A stretch of DNA of 64,000 bases. It comes from Cyanophora paradoxa. Taxonomy: Eukaryota; Glaucocystophyceae; Cyanophorales; Cyanophoraceae. A model generated the notes under the pieces. The model did no database searches. It was not told the origin of the DNA and saw only the letters and a program-made list of their open reading frames with translations. The stretch covers positions 186,001 to 250,000 of the forward strand of contig QPMI01000044.1 in NCBI GenBank assembly GCA_004431415.1, given 5' to 3'. The translations under genes and the position numbers were made by a program. The first letter of the stretch is position 1. The number at the start of each line of letters is the position of its first letter. This document shows, one piece after another, positions 1 through 25,442 of the stretch.

Positions 1-13302
<13,302 letters not shown>

Positions 13303-13648
13303 TCAAAGGACCGCAAAGCACCTCCTGCGGTGGTCGGCTTGGCGCCTGCTGCTGCTGTGGCTTTCGCAGGCGTCAGCGGCGCGTACATTAGCTGTGGGCG
13401 GCGCGAACCGCCTGTCGCCATCCCGACGCGCTCCCTTGGCGCACTTATCGGCCTCGCCGGTCTCGGCTTGGCCGCATCGCCCCCGGCCGGCTTCTTCTGC
13501 GCTGCGGGCTCAGGCGGTGGCGGCAAGGCCGGAGATGCAGCAGAAGCGCACCGCAGCCGGCGGAGCGGCGCGCATCGCTGCGACAGGGACCGCTGTTGCG
13601 TTCTTCTTTGTGTCGACTTTGAGGTCGGGGTACAGTCGCCATCAAAAC

Positions 13649-15340
13649 ATGGCCTTCGTCCTCGGAATCGCAACCGCGGCACTTGCCAGCCCCTCGGCGG
13701 CGCTCGTGGAGCCTGTGGTGTGTCGCTCGGCGCCTCAGCTCGCCCCGAAGCGTGCGAGCCGGTCTCTTGTTGGCCGCTCCTTCCATTGCGAGGCGGTGCC
13801 GGCGCGCTCTTTCTCCGGTCACGTACGCGTCGTTCCGGAACTTCCGGTCATCCGGGCCGACGTCCAGGGCAACGGCGCGTCTTCGTCCGCCGTTGGCGCC
13901 GTCGGCGCTGGTCAATATCGCTCTCCTCCTTACATTAGCAATGCAGGCGGCGTGGAGGAGAGCGTCGCGGTGCCGGAGCTGCCCGGTGCGTCTGTTCCTG
14001 CTTCGGCACGCGGCCGCACGTACGAGCGCCGTCTCACGCGCCTGCGGCCGCGCAGGCGAGTCGGGCGAGCACGAGAAGAAGCGCGAATCTATCAAGCTCC
14101 GGCTGCTCCGCGCGGTCGCCGGGAGCGACCGGGTGCGCCGCGCCGCCGCCGCTCGGAGGTCGTCGGGTTCGCCTCACGGGCGCCGTGCCCCCGCAGGGCC
14201 GCCTCCTGACGTCCTCGGAGAACGCGAACGTCGCTGCGCTCCTCTCGGAGCTGAGCGCGGTCAACCCGTCGCCCGAGCCCGTTCTGGACGCCCGCTTCCC
14301 TGGGTCCTGGCGCCTGATGTGCGCCCCGCCCCTGCCCCCGCGGCCGCTCCCGCCGCCGAGTGCGCCGCGCAGCTACACGACCAAGCAGCTTGCGGACATT
14401 TCGCCCTTCCTGCGCCTCGGAAAGACCCCCCTCATGTCCATCGGCCAGGTCCGGGCCGTCCTCGCGTCGCCCGCGCCGCTTCCGCCCCGCTCAGTCGCGG
14501 CCTGCAGGTCGTTCAGACGATCCACAAGTACGACGGGAAGGTGGAGAACGCGGTCGAAGTCACCCTCTTCCCCGCGACCAAGGGTTCGCCTCCGTCCCTG
14601 CCCCTCGCGCCGGGTGCGCCGCGGCGCCGCTGAGCCGGCGCCCGGCGCCCGGCAGGCCGCATCGTCACACAGGCGAGCTGCGACCTTCTGCCCCCGAGCA
14701 CCGTGCGCGCTCTGCTGGACGCCGCTTTTCGCGTACCCGCCCGCGGCGCCCCGCCCCGTCCCGATCCGGCCCGGCCGGGGCGCCCCCAGGTCGAGATCCG
14801 CATCGAGAAGAGCGTTCTTTCCCCTGTCAACTTCTTCAGTGCGCCGCCTTTGTGCCGTACCCCGCCCGCTAGCGCTCTTAATCTCACGGCCCTGCTGCAG
14901 CCGTCGACACCTCCAAGCTTCCCCCCATCACCGTACCCATCAAGGTCTCCCGCCCCGCCCGCCCCCGGTACGCGCTTCTACGGCGACTCACCGCCCGCGC
15001 CCCACAGGAGCTCTCCGAGCGCATCCGGGGGTACGTCCCCGTCGGCACGAACGAGGTCACCTACGTGCGCCCGCCCCGTACCCCCTTCCCCCTCCCCCCG
15101 GCCCGCTGGTGTCGTACCCCCAGCCACCTTTAATTGACCGACGACCGCGCAGCTGGACGACGACCTGCGCGTGACGCGGGGCGACAAGGGCGACGTGTTC
15201 GTCTTTTCGAAGGTACCCCCCGCCGCCCGCTCGCCCGCCCGCCCCCCCGCCCGCCCGCCCTCCCGCCCGGCCCTCAGTGACCGGCTTGGCAGATTGAGGA
15301 TGGGTCTGAGGCCTTCCCCGGTACCCCCGTGCAGCCGTGA
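13649..15340 (+). CDS. PAP/fibrillin (plastid lipid-associated) family protein, spliced
   Basis: Fibrillins coat plastoglobules and thylakoid-associated lipid structures. Exons match the family order: NVAALLSELSAVNPSPEP then FPGSWRLM (about 14,230-14,320), YTTKQLADISPFLRLGKTP (about 14,370-14,430), QTIHKYDGKVENAVEVTLFP (about 14,510-14,575), VEIRIEKSVLSPVN, PITVPIKVS, GYVPVGTNEVTY, and the hallmark LDDDLRVTRGDKGDVFVF (15,154-15,212). A last exon from 15,293 keeps the frame to TGA at 15,338. ATG 13,649 (context AAAACATGG) opens a hydrophobic signal sequence (MAFVLGIATAALA) followed by a Ser/Arg-rich transit-like stretch, as expected for import into a secondary plastid. One intron between about 13,820 and 14,055 must be removed. 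Several introns begin GTACCCC or GTGCGCC. The family is well supported; the first intron's ends are uncertain. Confidence 0.8.
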
Positions 15341-16484
15341 GGCCTCGCAATTTGACTGGGATTGCGGTCCGTGTGTGTATACGTAATTTATCAGGGGCAG
15401 GACGTCTTAAGCTTGCGCGTGACGGCCGCCTGATCATGAGGCCTAGGCTGAGCTGCGCGCGCGCGAAGGAGCGCGCGCGGTGCGCGTGAAGCGCGTCAGG
15501 CAGCGCAGTACTTGTACTCCGGCCCTCCCGCAGTGAAGCACTGCGGCAGACGAGCGCGTGCCACGGTGACTCAGTGAGGGCATGCGCGCGCAGCTGCACG
15601 CGCAATATGCATCATTGCGAGTGCTATAGCAGCTCGGCGCATGCAGCACTGCATAGAGGCCAGAGCAGCTCGCGCTGCGCCTTATGCTGAGTCATGCGCA
15701 TGCTGAACTTCGGTACAGCCCGCCAGTGGCCCACTGGCCATATATGCATGGCAGCCCGGTACGTATACGCATCATGGCATGCGCAGCATGATGCGCCGCG
15801 CTTCTCTTGAGCATGCGCTAGCCTAGCGCACTGCGGCGCAGCGGCAGCCTGGCAGCAGCCTGCCAGCAGGCCCGCGCCGAAAAGCCTGCAGCAGAGGATC
15901 GATATCACTGGCCGGCAATGCGTGGGCCTCGATCGGCCGCCGGGGTACAGGCTTCGCAGAGTTCCGCCTTAATCGCGCACACCTGAGCCCTCCAACGTGC
16001 GCGCCGGCTTCCCCCAGCCGCTCTACCTGCACCTGTAGGCAGCAGATCTCTACTTGTAGCTCCCCGCCGCCCTTCCGGAGAACGAGGAGCGCCGAAAACG
16101 GTCGGCCATCAGGCCTCGCCCGCAGTCCGGCATTAGCAGCGCAGCAGGCCTCACGGGCTGGAGCTTAGCGGCTTGTAGCGCTCACCGGAGCAGTCCACGT
16201 GCGCTGCGCAACCGGCAGCACCGATGCGCAGCGTTGAGGGGGTTCAGGCTGCTGGCCCCCTCAACGGAGGCGGCGGGCCAGCGGAGAAGCAAACACAAGA
16301 GCTAGCCCGAGGTGCGCCTCCGCCCGAACCCGGGTCGCCCTGACAGCTAGTCCGGATCTGGTCGCCCGGCCGCAAATGTATCCGACGCGTGCCCGCGCCT
16401 CTCGTCTCCCCGTTTGGGAGGGGTGTGCAGGAATAGCAGCTGACCCGGTTGCACACTGCAGAATCGGGCCCGGATCTCGCCGCC
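15341..16484. other. Intergenic region, no supported gene
   Basis: This GC-rich stretch is rich in GCGCGC and GCATGC palindromes, especially 15,440-15,860. ORFs exist on both strands but show no recognisable domain or splice-linked continuity. It presumably holds the fibrillin 3' end and the PDE promoter. Confidence 0.5.
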
Positions 16485-19400
16485 ATGGCTGCCGCCTCGG
16501 GGTCGACCCCGGGGCCGCCCGCGGTGTGGGCCGTGACGATCCAGCCGCCGAGCGCGAAGCATATAGGACGAGGCGAATCGGAGGTGGCGGAGCCCCTCGC
16601 GACGCGGCAGGCGCCGAACGGGCGGGGCGCGGCGCGCCCGGCGCCGGCCTCCTTTCTGCGGGAGGGCCCCGCCCTGCCGAGCTGGAGCGGCGATGCTGCG
16701 GCCGCGGGCCCCGCGTCCCCGCTGGGCTCGAATGCGTCCCCCGGGATGCGCCCCGTGGCGAGCCGGTCGACCCTGCCGAACAGCGCCAGCGGCTTCCTGC
16801 AGCTTCCCCCGCGCGCCGGCAGCGCCAACTCGCAGCAGGCGCGCCCGCCCCGCCCCGCCCCCCGACCGGCGCTCCGGCGCCCACGCTCACCGCCGCGCGC
16901 GCCCAGGCCCGCTTCGCGAGGCGCCTCTCGGACAGCAAGCCGGCGGGGGGCCTGCACGGCGCCGACCGCGAGCTCGGCCTCTCCAGCGACTGCCTCGGCT
17001 TCCTTCGCTTCGCCGACGAAATCGTCGAGCGCGCCTACCAGGTACCCCGTACCCCCCTCCCGCGCTCTGAGTCCGCACCCCCGTCCGACGCCGCCCGCAG
17101 TCCTACCGGGCCGACGTTTCCTTTCCCCGGCACCGCCTCCTCGGTTCGATCCGCCCCGGGTCCCGTATCGTCGGCCGTTAACCGTACCCTCCGTACCTCT
17201 CAGTACCCCTCATCTTTTTCGCGTACTTCGGGGCCGCTATGGTCTTCCTCGGCGTGACCTTCTCCAACGAAGACGTGCTCCCCTCCGCCCCCCGCGTCCG
17301 CCGCCCCGTGTCTGCTGCAGGATGCTTATACGGGTCCCGCTTTCATCGCAGTCGTTCCGCGAGCATGACCGTTCCAAACGGCTCGTGAAGGTAATGCCCC
17401 CCCACCCCCCCCACCCCCCCCCCCCCCCCCCCCTGCTTCTGACCCCGCTCCCCTCTCTTCGCCAAAGATCTTCGTGGGATTCGTACCCTCGCTGCTCTTC
17501 GGACTCGTGAACATGTTCCTGCTCTTCCGGCGACCCTCGTTCTTCAAGCGGCACATGCAGACCCTGCTCACGGCGGCGACGCTCTTTGCCGTCGCTTTCA
17601 ACGCGTGGCCCGTCCTCGACTTCGAGCACCCGCAGGTCCCCTCTTCTTTTCCTTTCTTTTTTTTCCTTTCCTTTCTCTTTTCGTAACCCCCTGCCCGCAG
17701 ATCATTTACTTCTCGTGCATGTGGCTCATAGACATCGCGTGCCGGGGGGGCTACCTCCTCTCGGCCCGGGTGCGCCCGTACCCCCCTCTCTCTTCGCGCC
17801 TTCCCTTTCCTGACGACGTACCCCCGAAGGCCCACATGCTGGTCATCACTTGCATCGCGATCGTCGTCTGGATCGCCTGTACGCCCCTCCCCTCCCCCTC
17901 CCTAAGCTGGCTAAGCCAGCCAGCCCGCGCTCCCTAAGCTAGCCAGCCAGCCCGCGCCCCCTCCCCGCGCCCCCCACTCGCACCCCGCCGGCCCCGCCGA
18001 CCCCCCCCCCGCAGTCCCGGTGTCGGGGGCGGCCCACAATCTGGTGGACTACCTCGCCCAGGCAGTGTGCGTACCCCCCGAGTACTAGTACCCGCTCCAT
18101 CCGCTCGGATCTGATTTGATCCGAGCAGGATCGCGGGGATGGTCGTGCCCGCCTCGTTCTTCGCGGTGCGCGAGGACGAGGTCCGCCGCCGCTCCGACTT
18201 CGCCCGCAACTCCTCCCTCCACGACGAGGTCAGATCCGATCTGCCTTTCCAGCGCTCCGTTTCTCTAGCGCCGGTTTTAGCTTCGGTTCCTCCCCGCCCC
18301 GCGAGCCCGACCCGGCCCGGTCCGACCCGGTCCGGCCCGACGATCCCGTCGGCCTTCACAAGCTAGCCAGCTAGCGCTAGGCGGCTAGCCAGCTAGCTTC
18401 AGTTCTCGCGCTAGGCGCTCCGGTCTCCGCCCCGGATCCAATCCAATCCGCCCCTGATCGCAGTTGCGGGCGGTGCGGGTGGCGCACGACGACCTGCGCC
18501 AGCGCAACGCCGCACTCCGCGACCAGCTCACCACCCTCCAGCGTGCGTCCCGCCGCGCCCATTGTGCTCCCCGCCGGCCTCCAGCCTCGGGCTTCCGGCC
18601 GCCCCAGCGCTGCCGAGGCGCCGGCCCCAACCCTGGATAGATAGATAGATAGATAGCCTGTCTTCGGCGCGCCGCCACCCGTTCTGGCCCCCGAACCGAC
18701 CCTCGCCCCGGGCGGGCGCGCAGGCGAGAAGATCGGCGCGGACCTCGACCTCGACTCGCCCCTCGCGAAGGTCTCCGTACCCCCCTCCGGCTCGCCCCGG
18801 TACCCCCCCGACCCGCCCCTCTAACCCGCCGTACCCCCCGCAGGCGCTGAAGGCCCTCGACGCGATCCGCTCGGACCCTCGTGCGCCCCACGCCCCCCCT
18901 TCCCCCCCCCCCCCCCTCCCCCTTTTCCCCCCCACGCCCCTCTGACCCCCGCCCTCTCCCCTCCCCTTCAGGCCTCGCGGCGCAGTGCGAGTGGGCCGTG
19001 GCGGGCCTCGAGGGCGCCATAACCACCCTCATCGCCTCCAAGTCCATGTGCGCCGTACCCCCGCACCCCCTCCCGCATCCCGCTGTCCAAAGGCTTGCGC
19101 TCAAGCTCGTTGAGCTTGAGCTTCCAAGCTCCAGATTTAAATTATTCCGTTTGATCCTCTTTCTTCTTAAGGATTTTAAAGCTATAACTCCTCCCCCTCT
19201 CTAGATCTCTGTATCTCTCTTCACTCTTCTCTCCGCTCTGGAACCTGCGCGTGACTCACGAGGCCGCCTCCCCCCCCCCCCCCCCCCCCCGCAGCCTGGT
19301 GCCGGACTTGGGGGTACAGGTGCAGGAGGGCAAGCTTCGCCTCGACTCGGACGTCTCCCGCTGGCTCTTCTCCGAGGCGCGCGTACCCCCTCCGGCTCAC

Positions 19401-21927
19401 CTGAGCTCGTCTGAGCTCACCCGGGCTCGCTTGCCGCAGGTGGCGCCGACGCAGAAGCCGCGGGGGGGGCCCACGCCGGCGGGCGAGGGCGAGGGGGCGG
19501 CGGGGGGGGCGGAGCGGGATCCTCCCCCCGCAAGGCCTCCGTCTCGGGCCCCGGAGGCCTGCCCGTGCGCCCCCCCCCCCCCCCCCTCTCTTTCGTGTCG
19601 CGTACCCCGCCGCCGACTCCTGGGCCCGCTTTCTTCCGTCCAGGGCCTGGTCGACTCGTTGGCGGTACCCCTCCCCTTCTTCGACGCGGTGGAGGCCGAA
19701 GCCCGCCGCATCGTACCCCTCCTCACCCACTGGGACGACTTCGACATCTACCAGGTACCCCCTCCGCCGTCTTCCCCCCCCCTCCTCTTCATTGACGCTC
19801 CGCAGGTCGACCACAACTCGGAGGGCCGTCCCCTGCTCGCCATGAGGCGCGCCTGCACCCCTTCTTCACCCCCCCCCCCTTCGCTCACGCGTACCCCCCG
19901 CAGTATGGCCATCGTCGAGGGCCTGGGCCTCTCCCGCCGCCTCCCGATCGACGTACCCCGCCTCGCCTCCTTCGTCGCCCGCGTCGAGAGCGGCTACGGT
20001 ACCCCCTCAACCATGCAGCCCTTACCCCAATAAGTCTCGCTGACCCCCCCTTCCCCTAGGCCCGCACCCGTACCACAATCGCATCCACGCGGCCGATGTG
20101 TGCCAGTCGATGGCCGTGCGCCGTACCCCCCGTCCCCGTCCCTCCGATACCCCCTAACCCGGACGGGTACAGGTTGTGCTGCTCCGAGGAGGCCTGGTGG
20201 GGTACCTCTCCGACGTCGAGCAGCTGGCCGCGTACCTCGCCTGCATCGTCCACGGTACCTCTCCCCTCGGAGAACATCATCCTCGACCCCATCGCTGAGC
20301 CCCCGGGGTACAGATTTCGAGCACCCGGGGCTCAACAACAACTACCTGATAAACACCGGGGACCCCCTCGCAATCCTGTAACCCCCCCCCCCCGCGCCTC
20401 CTTCCCCCCACGGACCTGCACGTTGCTGAGGGTACCCCGCAGCTACAACGATCGGAGCCCCCTCGAGAGCCACCACGTCGCGGGTTCGGCTCCCGGCGCC
20501 TCCCTTTTCCCTCCCGTCTTTTCTTCCCTTAAATTCTTCGTTCGCAGCGAGCTGGCGGGCGCTGCGCGAGTCGGAGTACAACTTCCTCCAGGCAATGCCC
20601 CGGCCCGCCCTCAAGTGCGCCCCGACCCGCGTACCCCCCCTTCCCCCCCCCCCCGGCCCCCGACCCGCGCGCGCCCAGGGAGCTGCGCCGCACGATCATC
20701 GACATGGTCTTGGCGACGGACATGAGCCAGTGCGTACCCCTCCCGATCCGAACCCTACCCCCCCCCGCCCCTTCCCCTCCCCCTCACTCGCCCCGCAGGC
20801 ACTTCGAGATTTTAGGCAACTTCAAGAAGCGCGCCTCGGCCGGATTCCTCCCGGCGGGGATGGACCCGCCGCCCCCGGCCTCGGCCGCCGCCCCCCCCGG
20901 CGCCCCCGAGAGCCCCGTAGTCTCCTCCCGCCCCTCCCGCCGCCATTCGGTGCGCCCGTCGGCTGTACCCCGCCGCTGCGCCACTCGCCTTTGTGACGCT
21001 GTACCCCTTCCCAGGGCGTGGAGGGCGGCGCCGCGTCCGGCCCGGAGGGCGCGGGCCCGGAGTCCCCCGCCTCGCGCCCGGCCTCGCGGTCCTCCCTGGC
21101 GACCTTCCGCAGCGGGCGGCAGCCCCAGCCGCAGCCTCAGCCCCAGCCTCATGAGGCCGGCGCCGGCGCCCTCCAGCGGTCGCCGAGCCCCGGGCGCGCG
21201 CTGCGGGCGCCGGCCCTTGGGGGGGGCAGGAAGGCCGGGTCCTCCTTCCGCCTCGTGCCGACCCTCCCGCCCCCCTCCCTCGTCCAGCCCGAGGACAGGC
21301 GCCTCCTCCTCGCCATGGCCATCAAGGTGCCGTACCCCCCCTCCTTCCTTTCCGAGTTCGATTCGCCGTACCCCTGACGTGCGTGCGTGCGTGCGCGCGC
21401 GTGACGTCACGCAGGCCTGCGACATCGGTGAGGGCCGCGGGGCTCGCGATCGGTAACCCCGCGTTCGAATTTCTCACGGGTACCCCTCCCCGCCGCAGGC
21501 CACGGCGCGAAGCCGCTACCCCTCCACATCGAGTGGTCCAACCGCGTCTCCAGCGAGTTCTACAACCAGGTACCCCCGCCTTTCCCCGAGCTTGGCGTAC
21601 CCCTCCCGCTCTCCGCTCACCGGGCGCGGCGTACCCCCAGGGCGACCTGGAACGGGGCCAGGGGCTGGAGGTATCCCCCCTTATGGACCGCTCCACCGCC
21701 AACCTCCCCCGGAGCCAGATGGGTACGCGCGGGCCGCCCATTCAGTCCCCAAGGGAGCCGCGCCCGATCGAGCGATGGGGGGTACAGGCTTCTTCGACTT
21801 CATCTGCCTGCCGAGCTTCGAGGCGCTGTCGGGGATCCTACCCCCCCTGAAGGATGTGTTGGTGGCGGGGGCGCGCCGCAACTACGCCCACTGGCAGGAG
21901 AGCGCACTGAAGACGGCGACCCCTTAG
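16485..21927 (+). CDS. Multi-pass membrane 3',5'-cyclic nucleotide phosphodiesterase, about 20 short introns
   Basis: The protein hydrolyses cAMP and/or cGMP. The catalytic domain is complete when exons are joined by eye: YHNRIHAADV (20,068-20,100), HDFEHPGLNNNYL split by an intron at 20,255-20,313, ATDMS (about 20,712), then KACDIGHG and EFYNQGDLE (about 21,320-21,660), so the metal-binding His/Asp and the purine-clamp Gln are present. N-terminal exons are a Ser/Pro-rich tail, then hydrophobic segments (AYFGAAMVFLGVTF; FVPSLLFGLVNMFLLF; LLTAATLFAVAF; IIYFSCMWLIDIA; MLVITCIAIVVWIA), then a helical linker (VAHDDLRQRNAALRDQLTTL). This resembles a membrane receptor or transporter-like module fused to a PDE. 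Start at 16,485 (CGCCATGG) is inferred; a GC-AG intron at about 16,837-16,905 then joins it to the next exon. Substrate specificity cannot be read. Most introns begin GTACCCC or GTGCG..GTACCCC. Stop TAG is at 21,925. Confidence 0.85.
20116..20172 (+). other. Introner-like 57-nt intron in the PDE gene
   Basis: It starts GTGCGCCGTACCCCC and ends ACGGGTACAG. Removal joins CQSMA to VVLLRGG within the PDE domain. Its 15-nt start is identical to that of the EML intron at 12,552-12,611. Confidence 0.8.
20255..20313 (+). other. Introner-like 59-nt intron splitting the PDE metal-binding HD motif
   Basis: It starts GTACCTCTCC and ends CGGGGTACAG. Its removal restores IVHDFEHPG, the second metal-binding motif of class I PDEs, which fixes both splice sites. 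Confidence 0.85.
21723..21787 (+). other. Introner-like 65-nt intron in the last part of the PDE gene
   Basis: It starts GTACGCGCGG and ends GGGGGTACAG. Removal joins RSQM to GFFDFICLPSF in frame. Confidence 0.75.
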
Positions 21928-24734
21928 GAGCCGGCGGCCGGGTCGCGGCCGCGTCGCCTCGGCGCGAGGCTTCAGCACTCCCGCCTCCGCCCCTTCTCCT
22001 CGCATCCAGCTATTTCTAGACATTATGTGATTATGATTATTCAGTTCGGTCGCGAATCTTGCGGTCGCGTGCTGCTTTGCAGTCGTGCTTGCGTAGTACT
22101 CTACTAGTTGATCGGAAGAACGTATCCCGTCGATTCCCCGATCGCGCATGACATTATGTATGCGTAATTGTATAATTCTATATAAAAGAGTACCGTTGTT
22201 GAGTGTATTACCGGCCAGAGCCTTTAAACACCAGCACCGTGGGGGCTGCCCAGGGGGCACGGCTGCAGTTGCAGGTACGTATAAATGAAGATATTTTATA
22301 CATGTACAGCAGAAGCCAAAAACTGGGACAAGCTTTAAGTCAAATTTTTTGATCATGAAAAGCGCGAAGAACGACAATTTGCAAGACCGTCGACGTCGGA
22401 CATCTTCATCGCGCTTTTTTTTTTGATCATCGCGCTTCCCCTGCCAGGCTGCTTTGGATTCTTTGCAATATTTTTAATTGCCTAGCCTAGCAGGCCTGGT
22501 GCAGGCTCCGTGTATACGTAGCTTCATCGTCTGATATCGATCATATGCATCGGCCTTGGGGAAAGGAGAGGCCCTTAGGTCGGCCTTGGGGAAAGGAGAG
22601 GCCCTTAGGTCTGTTGGTTTGATGTGACGGATTTCAAAAAGCGAAATTCGTATATTTGGAGACACCTACTACCCCATTTTAGACCCTGGGGAGCACGATG
22701 GTCCGGCCCGTTTTCCTATGAGAGGCCTCTAATGGGCAGTAACAGCACGTCGAAAAGCACAGAAAAGCATTTTCCCGGAAAAAAATAGAAAGCGCAAATC
22801 ACATTGGCCTTCCAAGTCGAAATTTGAAAATTATTAATTTGAAGAGACCGCACCCCATTCGCTAGGAAATAGTTTCCAAATTAACGGAGAGCCACGTGGC
22901 CGGCCAGCAAATTTGTATAAGTCAGGGTCGTTGTGTGCCACGAGGTGGGTTTTAAATATACTTGATGCGTTAGTTGAAAGATTATCAAAATAAACAATTT
23001 AGACAGAGCCTTATTACTGTGAATTATATTCAAATGATTCATAGATAATTATTAACCACCTCCAAAAGCGCCGAAAGTCGTTTTCATTCAGCTGAGACGA
23101 CCAATGGGCCCCTCGGGGCCTGTACTCAGTACAACTGCGGCCGATTGGGCCCCGCATCGATATCTGTACCCTTGCAGCACAACTCTGTACCCTCTCACTT
23201 GAGTGTGTACCCTTGCCGAGTGGACCCCCCTGTTTCTCCTCCCCCCTCCCCCGTAACCGCGCGCGGTTGCAATTGCGGGCCGGCCCCCGTTTAAAAACAA
23301 AGAGCTGCCCAAGACCCATGGCCAAGGCCACTCCTGCTCCGCAGGGACTCGCTTGTTATATAGCCTCAGTGCGCCCGATCCTGCCTCGAGCTCTGAACCT
23401 TCTAGTGCTAATCATTGAATTCTCCTCTTCTAGGGATTCTGTACCCCGGGAAGGGCGCGCAACGTAGGTCGGCGGGGCGGGAGAAGCGCCCGCCGGGCGC
23501 GCGCCCGGAGGGCACAGGTCGCCTCAGTAAGGTCTAGAAGCGCTTCTAGCCGCTTAGCCGCAGTGTCCGTTAGGCGATTCGTTCGTCGGCGGGCGCGGTT
23601 GGGCGTGCGGCCCCCAGGTCAGATCAGCGGTCTCAGCAGTGCTCATTGCCTCTAGTTCGGGCTTCTCTGCGTCGGCGCCGCTCTGCGCAACAGCGCCCGC
23701 GCGTTCCAGCATGTCTAGGCGCAAATCTAGCGAGGGCGGACCAAGCTGGCCGCGGCAGTAGGAGGAGCGACGCAGAGAAGGGCGCGGTGCTCGGGCTCTG
23801 GAGGAGATGGCGTGCTGCTCGGCTCCCGCCGACCAGCCTGGGTTCCCGCCGGGCATTGGCGATGCCGCGCCCAGCTGCAGCTGCCCGCGATGTTGACGCG
23901 CGGCTCGCTGCGCGGCGCTGCAGCTCGGCGGCTGGCGGCGACTCTGGACTCAGCGCTCGCCGTGGAGGCGGCTGAGGAGCGCGGCTCTTGCTGCGCGACC
24001 ACCAGTTTTTCATCCGGGCCCTAACTAACGGGGCTCCGGTTTTCTGGGCCTACATCTTTCTGCCGCGCTCACTGCTAGAGGACCGGCGCATATTATGTTC
24101 TGGAGACGACTCGGTAGACTACAGCTAAGGCACTAGCTCGACACGACTACTAGCTGTAGCACTCTTGTTATCTATCTCCTCTTGCAGTCAGCATCTCAGT
24201 ATCCGGTAGGCGTGGAGCCGCCGGAGCGGGGGACTGTTGTCAAGTGTGTACGAATGCAGCAGACTTTCAAAAAAAAAGAATTCTCCTCTTCTAGATCTGT
24301 CACTTCCCCGGGGCCCGTCGCCGGTGATCGTGCTAATTCCCATGTCCGGCAACCCTACTAGGCTAACTGTCGCAGTGTATACCGCATGCGTAGTACTCGG
24401 TATTAACAGCCTTTTACTGTACTGCAGCTGGGCACGGTACTGGGCACGACCGCCCAAGCTCCAAGGACCGGTACTCGGCACAAGTTGTTTCAAGTTTAAA
24501 AAAAGAACTAATTATCATCAATATTCCAAGCCTGAGAATCCAAGGTCCAAGGATCCCGCCGGCGCGGCAGCTGCAGTATCATTTTTTGGGTTCCAGGCTA
24601 ACTTCCGAAGTTCCAGCAACTTCCAGCAAGTTCCATGGGCCAGCCCCAAGTTCCAGGTATGATCATGACTGACCACTGACAGTGGCCCAATGGGCAGTAC
24701 TAGTGGCCACTGGCCAGTACCCACCGGCAGGGCG
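21928..24734. other. Gene-free stretch 3' of the PDE gene
   Basis: Mixed-composition DNA without a supported gene. It holds a perfect tandem duplication of about 31 bp (22,555-22,615, unit beginning GGCCTTGGGGAAAGGAG), AT-rich parts at 22,000-23,050, and a GC-rich block at 23,460-24,020 whose overlapping ORFs on both strands look like composition artefacts. Confidence 0.5.
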
Positions 24735-25442
24735 GGAGCGTGATCCACCGTGCCTCTGCCTCGGCCTCCAAGTTACGCGATTGGCTAATTACGACTGCGT
24801 CGAAAATCCAACTTGAAAAAGGCAGCATGGACCGCCTCTGCAGGCAGCTGCCTAACTTGAAAGTCTGGACTGCACAATCTAGGCAAGGCAGAAAAAAAAT
24901 GAGGCAGGTTGCCTCCGCTGCCTAGGGGCCTCAGACCCCGCTAGGGCAGCCGAGGCAGGCTGCCTCGGTTCAAGTCCTGCTGGCGCCCGTTCCCTGCCAC
25001 TGTCCTCGCGCATTGTAGCAAGTCACTAGCAACCTAGCAGGATGTTAGACTGACCACTAATGACTAGCTGGGCGATGCCAGCTCACCTGGCGCCTTGCAG
25101 CTAGCGCCAGCTAGCTAGCACTATAGCTAGAGCTCGAGCTCAAAGTGCGTCCAGATGTTGCCAAAAGTTGCTTATGAGTGTGCAGACACGTAAGCGTCGT
25201 GCCGCGGGCGACAGTGATGCGCCGTGCGCTGCGCGACGGCGGCGCGATTTGAAACAGCTAGCCGTTGGGGCGCTTACGTAGCCTGCCTCATGGACCGCCA
25301 GCCGAGGCTAGGTGCCTAGGTTCAGATGTAAAAAAAGTCTGCCTTGCCTTGCCTTGACTTAATTCACTTGAAAGCTAGGCAAGGCAAGGCAAGGCAGACT
25401 TTTTTTCACTGCCCGAGGCAGAGGCACGGTGGATCACGCTCC
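24735..25442. mobile_element. Fold-back MITE-like element with 30-bp perfect TIRs
   Basis: The first 30 bp (beginning GGAGCGTGATCCACCGTGCC) recur as an exact reverse complement at 25,413-25,442. Inside the right end is a second perfect 26-bp inverted repeat, 25,330-25,355 with 25,381-25,406, with a 25-nt loop. There is no ORF of note, so it would be non-autonomous. The flanks do not show an evident target duplication. Confidence 0.65.

Noticed and set aside
23554-24024. Overlapping ORFs of 90-126 codons on both strands
   Set aside because: No motif, no splice-linked exons, and equal coding potential on both strands.
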